A DNA stretch of 7,190 bases from Halieaceae bacterium UBA3479 (GTDB taxonomy: Bacteria; Pseudomonadota; Gammaproteobacteria; Pseudomonadales; Halieaceae): positions 1 through 7,190 of the forward strand of contig DFQW01000036.1 in NCBI GenBank assembly GCA_002377985.1. The letters run 5' to 3'. The notes below the pieces were generated by a model. It was not told the origin of the DNA. It ran no database searches and saw nothing but the letters and a program-made list of their open reading frames with translations. The first letter of the stretch is position 1. Every line of letters begins with the position of its first letter. This document shows positions 1 through 5,445 of this stretch, in pieces. Position numbers and translations under genes: made by a program.

Positions 1-123
1 TTTGGCAACCCGCTGGATCACATCTATGTCCGGGGTTTAACCTGGCAGTCGACCGAAGCAAGGCCGGTCAGCACCTCAGACCATAACCCGCTTTTTGCCA
101 CGTTTCGGTGGACAGATCCGTGA
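1..123 (+). CDS. Endonuclease/exonuclease/phosphatase-fold protein, C-terminal 40 residues (5' end outside window)
   Basis: Frame 1 is open from the first base to TGA at 121-123. The visible tail has LDHIYVRGL near its start and SDHNPLFATF near its end. These match the last two conserved blocks of the endonuclease/exonuclease/phosphatase (EEP) superfamily: an (I/L)DHI strand, then the C-terminal S-D-H motif whose Asp and His belong to the metal-dependent phosphodiesterase active site. The substrate cannot be told from this fragment; the family includes DNA repair nucleases, sphingomyelinases and inositol phosphatases. The stop overlaps the likely GTG start of the next gene (GTGA, 120-123), suggesting co-transcription and translational coupling. 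Seen: reading frame and motifs. Inferred: family membership from 40 residues only. Confidence 0.8.
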   Translation, partial: FGNPLDHIYVRGLTWQSTEARPVSTSDHNPLFATFRWTDP

Positions 124-470
124 TTCGCATCCTGTCGGTGCTGATCTGGCTCGCTGGCTCAACCGCCACAACGTTACATGCAGACACCACTGCGGAAGTG
201 GAGATACAGTCATTAATTCGGGCGGTCGCGGATAGTGGCTGTGAGTTTAGTCGCAACGGTTCTTTGCACTCAGCCGAGGCCGCGGCAGAGCACCTTGAGC
301 TCAAGTATGCTCAGGGCAAACGCTACGCCGACTCTGCCGAAGCGTTTATCGAGCACTTGGCGACCAGGAGCTCGTGGTCGGGTGAGCCCTACTGGATGAT
401 TTGTAATGGCAATAAGGACTTCGCTTCCCACTGGCTCAGCGCAAGGCTAGCGCTGTTGCGGACACCCTGA
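120..470 (+). CDS. Small exported DUF5329-type protein
   Basis: This 116-residue protein starts at GTG 120. An in-frame GTG at 108 would add four residues, but GGTGGA at 107-112 lies 7 bases before GTG 120, which favours the later start and a GTGA overlap with the upstream gene. Residues 1-21 form a signal peptide (Arg3, hydrophobic core, cleavage after LHA), so the product is probably periplasmic. The mature part has GCEFSRNGS at 40-48, AEHLELKY at 56-63 and then DSAEAFIEHLATRSSWSGEP at 71-90. This pattern is what I recall for DUF5329, a family without an assigned function. Cys41 and Cys95 could form a disulfide. It probably shares a transcript with the upstream EEP-fold gene; whether they work together is unknown. 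Confidence 0.75.
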   Translation: MIRILSVLIWLAGSTATTLHADTTAEVEIQSLIRAVADSGCEFSRNGSLHSAEAAAEHLELKYAQGKRYADSAEAFIEHLATRSSWSGEPYWMICNGNKDFASHWLSARLALLRTP

Positions 471-491
471 TCGATGCTATTAACACTCAAT

Positions 492-504
492 CCCGCACCG
501 CGGG
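492..504. terminator. Short GC-rich inverted repeat between convergent genes (weak terminator candidate)
   Basis: CCCGC (492-496), loop ACC, GCGGG (500-504) can form a 5-bp stem. It lies in the 100-base gap between two convergent genes, where a bidirectional terminator would be expected. Neither strand has a clear T-tract straight after the stem (the plus strand reaches TTTT only about 14 bases later), so its function is doubtful. Confidence 0.2.
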
Positions 505-570
505 CTCAAGTGAATTTTCCGGAGGAGCAAAGCGCGGCATTCGGCGTGTCGAGCAGGGATGGGCGTCAGA

Positions 571-1032
571 TCATGCCTGTTGGAAGTGGGCGAGATTTGA
601 CAGCGCGGGCAAATGATTCGGGATCAGCGGATCACCACCTTGCCACAGCGCGCGATTCGCCAGCGCTGTATCAAAGCACTCGATGAGGGCAACAATTTTT
701 CCCGCACGCACCTTGAATACGTGCAGGTAAATCTGATCGTACCGCTCACTTGACTTCGCCAGGCCTGCGTTCTGCGCCATGGCAACAACGACTTCTCCGG
801 CTTCGACCACAATCTGATGCGCCTGACAAAATGCGATCTCTTCGGGGTTCACGCAGCCAAATACCCGCGGCATCACGTCGTTAAAAAACCGTTGTTTTCC
901 CTCGTAGACCCCGGATAGCACGTGATCCTGAGTTGGGCAGATTAAACAAAACCCATCATCAATCAGACGCTCCAGTGCAGCAACGTCACCTGCCAGCACG
1001 GCTTGGTAAAAAGCCTTTACGGTAATACTCAT
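571..1032 (-). CDS. SnoaL-like / nuclear transport factor 2 (NTF2) family protein
   Basis: This 153-residue protein has no signal peptide and is probably cytoplasmic. The frame is open further upstream, but ATG 1032 is chosen because GAGAGGGGA sits just before it and family similarity begins here. The N-terminal helix (FYQAVLAGDVAALERLID, about 8-25) is the typical SnoaL/NTF2 opening. It is followed by a YEGKQ-FF segment at 43-50, then paired beta strands including IYLHVFKVRAGKIVALIECF (101-120) and DTALANRAL (121-129), a frequent ending of the fold. NTF2-like proteins form a cone-shaped pocket and include isomerases, hydrolases and binding proteins; the ligand cannot be deduced. It is the last gene of a minus-strand series, 52 bases after the membrane-protein gene. 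Confidence 0.8.
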   Translation of the reverse strand: MSITVKAFYQAVLAGDVAALERLIDDGFCLICPTQDHVLSGVYEGKQRFFNDVMPRVFGCVNPEEIAFCQAHQIVVEAGEVVVAMAQNAGLAKSSERYDQIYLHVFKVRAGKIVALIECFDTALANRALWQGGDPLIPNHLPALSNLAHFQQA

Positions 1033-1084
1033 GACGCAGTCCCCTCTCGCACCCGGTGATTGTTCTCGGCCGTGTTCCGCCTCG

Positions 1085-1444
1085 CTAGGGCAAGCCCGAT
1101 GATTGACGCGACTGTATGCCGCGTATGATGAAGTGAACAAACGCGAGCCATAGTGCGACATAGGCCAGCGTAAAGCCGTGAGGCCATCCGCCGTATCCCA
1201 GCAAGATGCCGACAACCGGCAGCATCGCCAACCAATGCCCCCTGACCCAGGCATCGTGCTTCCACGAAAAATAGATCGCACTCCCTGCCGAGATAACCAT
1301 GAGGCAACTGAAAAGATCCCGCGCCCAGGGGCGGCTGTACATCAACCCGCCTAGCACGATAGCCAATAGTCCTGCCAAGGCATGCATCATGGCACCCACG
1401 TCCAATGCGCTTTCCGCTTTATGCGGCGCTTCGTCTTCCGTCAT
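1085..1444 (-). CDS. Four-helix membrane protein, family not recognised
   Basis: This 119-residue, strongly hydrophobic protein has an acidic N-terminus (MTEDEA) and about four predicted membrane segments, near residues 17-36, 44-61, 69-85 and 90-108. A short basic, polar tail (RGIQSRQSSG) suggests a cytoplasmic C-terminus. I do not recognise the family, and no metal-binding or catalytic motif stands out. The start is uncertain: ATG 1444 has only a weak AGCGAG-like site upstream, while ATG 1390 and ATG 1387 (residues 19-20) would remove the acidic lead but keep all helices. It lies 45 bases after the upstream monooxygenase-fold gene and 52 bases before the SnoaL-like gene on the same strand, so one transcript is plausible. 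Coding status rests on frame length, composition and position. Confidence 0.6.
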   Translation of the reverse strand: MTEDEAPHKAESALDVGAMMHALAGLLAIVLGGLMYSRPWARDLFSCLMVISAGSAIYFSWKHDAWVRGHWLAMLPVVGILLGYGGWPHGFTLAYVALWLAFVHFIIRGIQSRQSSGLP

Positions 1445-1489
1445 GACTGTCGCTCGCTGGGCCTACCAGGCATGACGCGGGCGCAAAGG

Positions 1490-1957
1490 CTAGGGCGTGA
1501 GATCACGGACATAACCCAAAATATTCGGGTAATGCGTTACCGGTGTGCCCGTCTCACTGAGGCGTGCAACCGCCTCTGGTGAGACCGCACCGTACAACTC
1601 CACGGTAAACACGTCGAGTAGGGGAGACACCGCCTCCAGATAAGCGCCGAGATCCGCATTCTCGAGGTGGAACACCAGGGCGTCGCTATTCTCGTAAACC
1701 TCGGTCCATACAAAACCCAGGGGATCATTGGGGTCAGCGTCAAACGTATGCAATAGCATGCCGGGCTCACCGGCCTCGACTTTTCGATCCACTGCCGCAG
1801 AGAGCGCAATCACATTCTCGGCCTCTCCCGGCAACGCATGCAGACGCCCAATTAATACAAAAGCCGTAGGGCCGGCAGGCAGGCTTTGCCCAAGCGCAGT
1901 ATTGGCTAACAGGGCCACAGCGACGATGACTGCTCTCACAAACGGGTGTCCCAACAT
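1490..1957 (-). CDS. Exported antibiotic biosynthesis monooxygenase (ABM)-fold protein
   Basis: This is a 155-residue protein. Residues 1-23 form a signal peptide (hydrophobic core IVAVALLANTALG, likely cut before Gln24; no lipobox Cys). Residues about 32-123 match the ABM dimeric alpha/beta-barrel pattern: a first strand (FVLIGRLHALPGE), a helix (ALSAAVDRKVEAGEPGML), LHTFDADPNDPLGFVWTEVY and a VFHLEN helix. ABM proteins include quinol monooxygenases, haem-degrading enzymes and many of unknown role, and most are cytoplasmic, so an exported version is less usual. The start is supported by AAGAGGAG (minus strand, 1966-1973) 8 bases before ATG. It is probably the first gene of a minus-strand series with the membrane protein and the SnoaL-like protein. 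No substrate can be named. Confidence 0.78.
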   Translation of the reverse strand: MLGHPFVRAVIVAVALLANTALGQSLPAGPTAFVLIGRLHALPGEAENVIALSAAVDRKVEAGEPGMLLHTFDADPNDPLGFVWTEVYENSDALVFHLENADLGAYLEAVSPLLDVFTVELYGAVSPEAVARLSETGTPVTHYPNILGYVRDLTP

Positions 1958-2073
1958 CCTCTGTTCTCCTCTTCTAAAGCCACGACCTTAGACCAAGCGG
2001 ACACTTCGCCGCAATGCGTTCCCAGCGTGGACCCACCGATATCACAGTACACACAGCAGATGGACCGGTCAGA

Positions 2074-2079
2074 CATAAT
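2074..2079 (+). promoter_or_regulatory. Possible -10 element of the channel gene
   Basis: CATAAT differs from TATAAT at one position and lies 33 bases before the ATG at 2112. No convincing -35 sequence sits 16-18 bases upstream, so this is only a candidate. The 154-base divergent spacer it lies in must hold promoters for both the channel gene and the minus-strand ABM-fold gene. Confidence 0.25.
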
Positions 2080-2111
2080 GACGTAACGTGGATCCTAGGG
2101 GGGGTGACATC

Positions 2112-2561
2112 ATGCAAGACCACACCTTTTGGGAAAACATGGGGAATCTGGGCGTAATTTTTCTCGCGGTGATATTGGCTACCGTAGTGCATTACGCCGT
2201 ACTGAAACGGCTGAATGCGGGGAGTCGGTTGATTGCACGCTATCCGCGCTTCAGGCTGCTTTATGGCGTAGTGATGTCACTCATTGCCCACTCTGTGGAA
2301 ATCGCCATTTTCGCCGGCGCGTACTGGATCTCTGCAAATTCCGGATTCGGCTTCCTGGAAGGCAATTTTCAGGGGTCTCTGGCGGACTATCTGTATTTCT
2401 CTTACGCCGCCTTCACCACGGTCGGGTTTGGCGACATCGTCGCAAACGGGCCCATGCGCTTACTCGCGGGTATGGAGGCACTCACGGGATTTGTTTTGAT
2501 TACCTGGACCGCGTCCTATCTCTATATCGAAATGAGCCGCACCTGGGGGACTGACAGCTAG
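2112..2561 (+). CDS. Small potassium-channel-like membrane protein (two-TM pore domain, Ion_trans_2 type)
   Basis: This is a 149-residue inner-membrane protein. ATG 2112 is chosen over an in-frame ATG at 2088 because an AGGGGGGG ribosome-binding site precedes it by 7 bases. Predicted membrane segments lie near residues 12-31, 50-73 and 117-138. Before the last is a pore helix (YLYFSYAAF, 93-101) and the selectivity filter TTVGFGD (102-108), the potassium-channel signature with Phe in place of the more common Tyr, as in HERG-type channels. No S4-like arginine series and no C-terminal RCK nucleotide-binding domain are present, so the protein is a bare pore plus one extra N-terminal helix; it would need to form a tetramer. 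Potassium selectivity is inferred from the filter. Its stop codon overlaps the stop of the opposite-strand DUF1653 gene. Confidence 0.85.
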   Translation: MQDHTFWENMGNLGVIFLAVILATVVHYAVLKRLNAGSRLIARYPRFRLLYGVVMSLIAHSVEIAIFAGAYWISANSGFGFLEGNFQGSLADYLYFSYAAFTTVGFGDIVANGPMRLLAGMEALTGFVLITWTASYLYIEMSRTWGTDS

Positions 2562-2788
2562 CCTTGGGGAGTGTGGGGTGTCATCAAGCGAAAGCGGGGA
2601 ACGCCGCCATCGGGTGTTTCTACCCTTTCACTGAACATCGACAGCGGCCGCACCCACAGATCTCGCTCACCGTATTCGGGCCGGTAAACCACCAACAGCT
2701 CCTCGGTCTCTGAGTGTCGGGCAACACCCAGTACCGTGTATTCACCCCCCTTGTAATGCCGGTATCGGCCGGGCACGAGTTCGCTCAT
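2558..2788 (-). CDS. DUF1653 domain protein
   Basis: This 76-residue protein is almost entirely one DUF1653 domain: PGRYRHYKGGEYTVLGVARH at 6-25, EELLVVYRPEYG at 29-40, LWVRPLSMF at 44-52 and VPRFR at 63-67. All are hallmark segments of this small family, whose function is not established. Its ATG overlaps the TGA of rdgC (ATGA, 2785-2788), and GGAGG inside the end of rdgC (minus strand, 2798-2802) is 9 bases before it, so it is very probably translated from the rdgC mRNA. The TAG stop shares the palindrome CTAG (2558-2561) with the stop of the convergent channel gene. It is probably cytoplasmic, with no signal peptide or membrane segment. Confidence 0.9.
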   Translation of the reverse strand: MSELVPGRYRHYKGGEYTVLGVARHSETEELLVVYRPEYGERDLWVRPLSMFSERVETPDGGVPRFRLMTPHTPQG

Positions 2789-3687
2789 TCGGCTATGCCT
2801 CCAAACGCCCGCAGCAAACTCGACTGCAGCCCGCTGAGGATTTCACACATGATGAGAAAATCTGCATCAGCACGCGCTAACGGGTCCTCGACCAGCTCAT
2901 CGTTAGCTTCGCGGATCGCGTCACTGAATTTTAGACGGCGCAAGGTGAGATCTTTGTCGATAACAGCAGCCACGCGATTGCCCCACTCGAGCGCCAAACG
3001 GGATACCTGATGCCCCGTAGAGAGATGCGCGAGCACTTCTTCGCTGTCGAGCGGCACACCGCGTACCTTGACCGAGCTGCCGTCATCGCGCTGATCGGCA
3101 AAGTCGGCTTCATCCGCCAATTCGACCTCATCCGGTACCGCACTGTGCAGCAGCCACTGGGTCATGACATGCGCGGGCGACTTCTGGGTGTCTGGTAATA
3201 CGGCGGGCAAACTGCCGAGCGCCTCGCGCAGGTAATTCAGAACCTCCTCCGAGCGCCCTGCGCTGGCACTGTCAATCCAGATCCAACCGGTTTTGTCAGC
3301 AATGATGGCCCGAATCGTGGTCGAGCGCGAAAACGCCCGCGGGAGTAAATCCTGAGTCACTTCATCGGCGACTGCCAGCCGCTCTCGACGGCTCACCTTG
3401 CGTCCCTGCGCCTTGGCAATTTGGGCGCAGCGCTCATTCGCCTGCTCTCGAACGACCGTGGCGGGCAATAGCTTTTCTTCGCGCTTGAGACGCACCATCC
3501 AGTAGGGCCCGGCCGCGTGGACCAGCGCATTGGCATCGTCACTCAACGCCGGCACCCAGCCCATACTGGAAGCCTGCGCCGGCGAACAAGGACTGAACGT
3601 ACGCGACTGCAATCTGCGCTCCAGTTCTTGGGCATCAATGCCGAGACGATTGGGTAGACGGTAGGGGCGTAGGGCTCGAAACCACAT
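2785..3687 (-). CDS. rdgC: Recombination-associated protein RdgC
   Basis: This 300-residue protein is close to the 303 of E. coli RdgC. RdgC is a nucleoid-associated, DNA-binding protein that forms a ring-shaped dimer around duplex DNA and restrains RecA-dependent recombination. The sequence opens with MWFRALRPYRLP, the family signature start. Further family features are FSPCSPAQASSMGWVPAL (31-48), LPATVVREQANER (74-86), GRKVSRRERLAVADEV (95-110), DLLPRAFSRSTTIRAIIA (113-130), WIWIDSASAGRSEEVLNYLR (135-154) and DEADFADQRDDGSSVKVRG (192-210). The frame is open 30 codons further upstream, but ATG 3687 is chosen for the signature start and a GGAAG site 9 bases before it. It overlaps the DUF1653 gene by 4 bases and is divergent from the glyoxalase-like gene. 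Confidence 0.95.
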   Translation of the reverse strand: MWFRALRPYRLPNRLGIDAQELERRLQSRTFSPCSPAQASSMGWVPALSDDANALVHAAGPYWMVRLKREEKLLPATVVREQANERCAQIAKAQGRKVSRRERLAVADEVTQDLLPRAFSRSTTIRAIIADKTGWIWIDSASAGRSEEVLNYLREALGSLPAVLPDTQKSPAHVMTQWLLHSAVPDEVELADEADFADQRDDGSSVKVRGVPLDSEEVLAHLSTGHQVSRLALEWGNRVAAVIDKDLTLRRLKFSDAIREANDELVEDPLARADADFLIMCEILSGLQSSLLRAFGGIAE

Positions 3688-3783
3688 ATATTCGGACTTC
3701 CACTGCAGGCAAACAATCAAAAGGGGGCGCAGTGTATCGCAGTCTTCGTAACCCCATGGCCCACTGGCGCCGAACAATTAACC

Positions 3784-3789
3784 TACAAT
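3784..3789 (+). promoter_or_regulatory. Possible -10 element of the glyoxalase-like gene
   Basis: TACAAT (5 of 6 matches to TATAAT) lies 28 bases before ATG 3818, which would place transcription start about 20 bases before the gene. The bases 16-18 upstream (around CCACTG) are a poor -35, so this is tentative. It sits in the 130-base divergent spacer shared with rdgC. Confidence 0.27.
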
Positions 3790-3817
3790 GGGCAGCCAAT
3801 TTCTTCTGGAGGCCACG

Positions 3818-4258
3818 ATGCGCTACCTGCATACCATGATCCGTGCAGCGAATCTCGACGAGACGCTCGATTTCTTTGTCGACAAGCTCGGCCTGATCGA
3901 GGCGTACCGCTACAACAACGAATCCGGTCGATTCACGCTGGTATTTCTCAGCGCACCCGAGGACCTCGAAGCCGCGCAAGCGCGCCAGGCGCCGCTGGTC
4001 GAGATCACTTACAACTGGGACTCTGAGCAGTATGAAGGCGGGCGCAACTTTGGGCATCTTGCCTATCAGGTCGACAACATCTACGCGACGTGCCAGCGCC
4101 TTATCGATAAAGGGGTAACCCTGAACCGCCCACCGCGCGACGGCCGTATGGCGTTTATCAAATCGCCCGATGGTATTTCGATCGAGTTACTGCAGGCAGG
4201 TGAAGCCCTGCCGGTTCAGGCGCCCTGGGAATCAATGGCCAACACGGGCACCTGGTAA
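3818..4258 (+). CDS. gloA: Glyoxalase I-like protein (VOC family; lactoylglutathione lyase)
   Basis: This is a 146-residue cytoplasmic protein. Glyoxalase I converts the hemithioacetal of methylglyoxal and glutathione to S-lactoylglutathione, the first step of methylglyoxal detoxification. The start MRYLHTMIRAANLDETLDFF at ATG 3818 is the standard family opening, and TGGAGG at 3807-3812 is 5 bases upstream. The four metal ligands of the E. coli type enzyme (His5, Glu56, His74, Glu122) have clear counterparts here: His5, Glu62 (in LVEITYNW), His80 (in NFGHLAYQV) and Glu123 (in SPDGISIELLQ). The two VOC beta-alpha-beta modules and the ending are complete. The last residues (PWESMANTGTW) go beyond the E. 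coli core. It ends 3 bases before the convergent amidotransferase stop. Other VOC enzymes are possible, but the full ligand set supports the call. Confidence 0.88.
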   Translation: MRYLHTMIRAANLDETLDFFVDKLGLIEAYRYNNESGRFTLVFLSAPEDLEAAQARQAPLVEITYNWDSEQYEGGRNFGHLAYQVDNIYATCQRLIDKGVTLNRPPRDGRMAFIKSPDGISIELLQAGEALPVQAPWESMANTGTW

Positions 4259-4261
4259 ACC

Positions 4262-4963
4262 TCATCGCCTCATAAAAGCGAGCATCCAGCGGGCGACCCT
4301 GGCACCTTCGTGCTGGCGGTCCTCGAGGCTTTGCATGCCCTCGACAACGCGGGACTCGCCGATCATTTCTCGCCTGAAAGTCATAATCTCTCGTGAATAC
4401 GCGGGGGTGAACTCAGGATGCCCCTGAAAAGTGAGAATGTGATCTCCGATCGCCATCCCTGCGAACTCACAATGATCGTTGCGGGCAATTTGCCGCGCGC
4501 CCGGCGGCATGGACATGACCTGATCCTGATGGGATGCAATGATGCAAAATTCTTTGCCATCGGCAAGATCTGACGCTGATGGCTCCAGCTCATAGCAGTT
4601 GACACCAACGCCCCAGCCATTGGGCGACTTTGCGACCGTGCCGCCCAGCGCCTGCGCCACCAGCTGATGGCCAAAGCAAATGCCGATGAGCTTCTGTCGG
4701 GCAGCATGCAATGACCGCACGAAGTCCTCCAAGCCGCGGATCCAATCCTTATCATCATAGACACTGCTTTTGCTGCCCGTAATAAGATAGGCATCGGCGG
4801 TCTCTACCGTGTGTGGTAACTCTCCCATCTCCACATTCCAGGTAGTGAACCTCAGATCGGTCGCCTGCTCCGATAGCAACCGTTCGAACATATCAGGGTA
4901 CTCGCCGTGGGTGGCCACCCACTCCGGGCGTACCGAGTCTGTCCGCAGAATCCCAACATGCAT
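4262..4963 (-). CDS. Class I (type 1) glutamine amidotransferase-like protein
   Basis: This 233-residue cytoplasmic protein has the complete triad of class I glutamine amidotransferases: Cys96 in the nucleophile elbow GICFGHQ (94-100), and His182 and Glu184 in QGHPEF (180-185). AYLITGSKSSVYDD (58-71) and the IIASHQDQV strand (141-149) are also typical. Stand-alone members hydrolyse glutamine or gamma-glutamyl compounds, or act with a separate synthase; the specific substrate cannot be read, and GMP synthase is unlikely because the ATP-pyrophosphatase half is absent. ATG 4963 is chosen because GGAGAAGAG precedes it by a few bases. ATG 4978 is also in frame but has no site, and an even longer reading would extend across the upstream inverted repeats. 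It converges on the glyoxalase-like gene with a 3-base gap. Confidence 0.87.
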   Translation of the reverse strand: MHVGILRTDSVRPEWVATHGEYPDMFERLLSEQATDLRFTTWNVEMGELPHTVETADAYLITGSKSSVYDDKDWIRGLEDFVRSLHAARQKLIGICFGHQLVAQALGGTVAKSPNGWGVGVNCYELEPSASDLADGKEFCIIASHQDQVMSMPPGARQIARNDHCEFAGMAIGDHILTFQGHPEFTPAYSREIMTFRREMIGESRVVEGMQSLEDRQHEGARVARWMLAFMRR

Positions 4964-4987
4964 CTTGCTCTTCTCCATATTACGGCT

Positions 4988-5020
4988 CGAGGTCAGGGTG
5001 ACCTCGGCGCTGAAGCGCCG
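4988..5020. repeat. Two adjacent inverted repeats upstream of the amidotransferase
   Basis: The first repeat is CGAGGTCA (4988-4995), spacer GGG, TGACCTCG (4999-5006): perfect 8-base arms. The second is CGGCGC (5005-5010), spacer TGAA, GCGCCG (5015-5020): perfect 6-base arms, sharing two bases with the first. The block ends 24 bases before ATG 4963. It could be an operator for a dimeric regulator (the 8-3-8 geometry suits one), or two hairpins in the 5' untranslated region of the amidotransferase mRNA. Sequence alone does not separate these. No T-tract follows on either strand, so a terminator is less likely. Confidence 0.55.
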
Positions 5021-5158
5021 GCAATCAAGCGACCGCTCAAGAATTGTGGCAGAGTGGACTGCGCACCGTTTCATCCTTTGGAGATCAGCGGCGCCACGTT
5101 AAGCACACTTCGTATTGTAAGCTTCGGCAACGGATGAATCACCGCCAAATAGTGCAAG

Positions 5159-5187
5159 TTGCCAGCGCAATAGGGGTGCTCTGCAAT
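5159..5187 (+). promoter_or_regulatory. Possible sigma70-type promoter pointing to the cytochrome gene
   Basis: TTGCCA (5159-5164; 5 of 6 to TTGACA), a 17-base spacer and TGCAAT (5182-5187; 4 of 6 to TATAAT). The spacing is ideal, but the start codon at 5446 would then be about 250 bases downstream, giving a long leader. Such matches also occur by chance. Confidence 0.28.
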
Positions 5188-5240
5188 GGGATGGCGGTTT
5201 AAATAAGAGATCTGGCGCGGCGCACTGTGAGTTGCACGCC

Positions 5241-5266
5241 GGGGTCAGCCCGACAGATGGGGGTCA
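5241..5266. repeat. Pair of GGGGTCA direct repeats, possible REP-like vestige
   Basis: GGGGTCA occurs at 5241-5247 and again at 5260-5266, 12 bases apart, with CCCGACA between them. From memory, GGGGTCAGACC/CCGACAT-type strings are common around REP-associated (Y1) transposase genes of gammaproteobacteria. No transposase is encoded here, so at most this is a leftover end. Seen: the repeat pair. Inferred: any link to mobile elements. Confidence 0.3.
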
Positions 5267-5445
5267 ACATCCAAATTCTCCATACCCTGAAGGGGCTACC
5301 AATTGAGTGGCGGCCCCGCTGGTCGAGGACGAGTGCTGTTCCGGGCACCTTTTTCGCCTTCTCACGCTCAACGCCTCCTCGCCAAATCCTAGCAGGCGTT
5401 TTCGCTACTTGGAGGCGCCCCCGGGGCACCGCTGCCAAACTCGAC

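Larger units (their letters stand above)
5021..5445. other. Spacer between divergent amidotransferase and cytochrome genes
   Basis: This stretch of about 425 bases has no gene I can support. It must hold promoters for both flanking genes. The plus-strand candidate is described at 5159-5187. On the minus strand TACAAT (reverse of 5114-5119) could be a -10 for the amidotransferase, but its -35 is poor. A GGGGTCA pair lies at 5241-5266. From 5203 the frame of the cytochrome gene is open without a stop, but the encoded residues are not like any protein I know. No tRNA, terminator or complete mobile element is visible. Confidence 0.5.

Noticed and set aside
474..686. Plus-strand 70-codon frame after the DUF5329-type gene
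   Set aside because: It overlaps the end of the well-supported SnoaL-like gene on the other strand, has no recognisable motif, and its composition looks like a random frame.
1033..1281. N-terminal extension of the SnoaL-like protein by 83 residues
   Set aside because: The extension overlaps the membrane-protein gene in another frame and has no family similarity, and the ribosome-binding site supports ATG 1032.
3688..3777. N-terminal extension of RdgC by 30 residues
   Set aside because: RdgC proteins start with the MWF signature found at 3687, and the length then matches the family.
4989..5005. Exact match to the vertebrate oestrogen response element pattern AGGTCA-N3-TGACCT
   Set aside because: Bacteria have no nuclear receptors; the match only reflects a 6-3-6 dyad, which is reported as an inverted repeat.
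4964..5074. N-terminal extension of the glutamine amidotransferase
   Set aside because: It would run through the tandem inverted repeats, has no family similarity, and a good ribosome-binding site precedes ATG 4963.
5333..5392. Possible 19-residue leader peptide starting at GTG 5333 after a GAGG site
   Set aside because: It is too short to support, with no run of regulatory codons and no attenuator hairpin following it.
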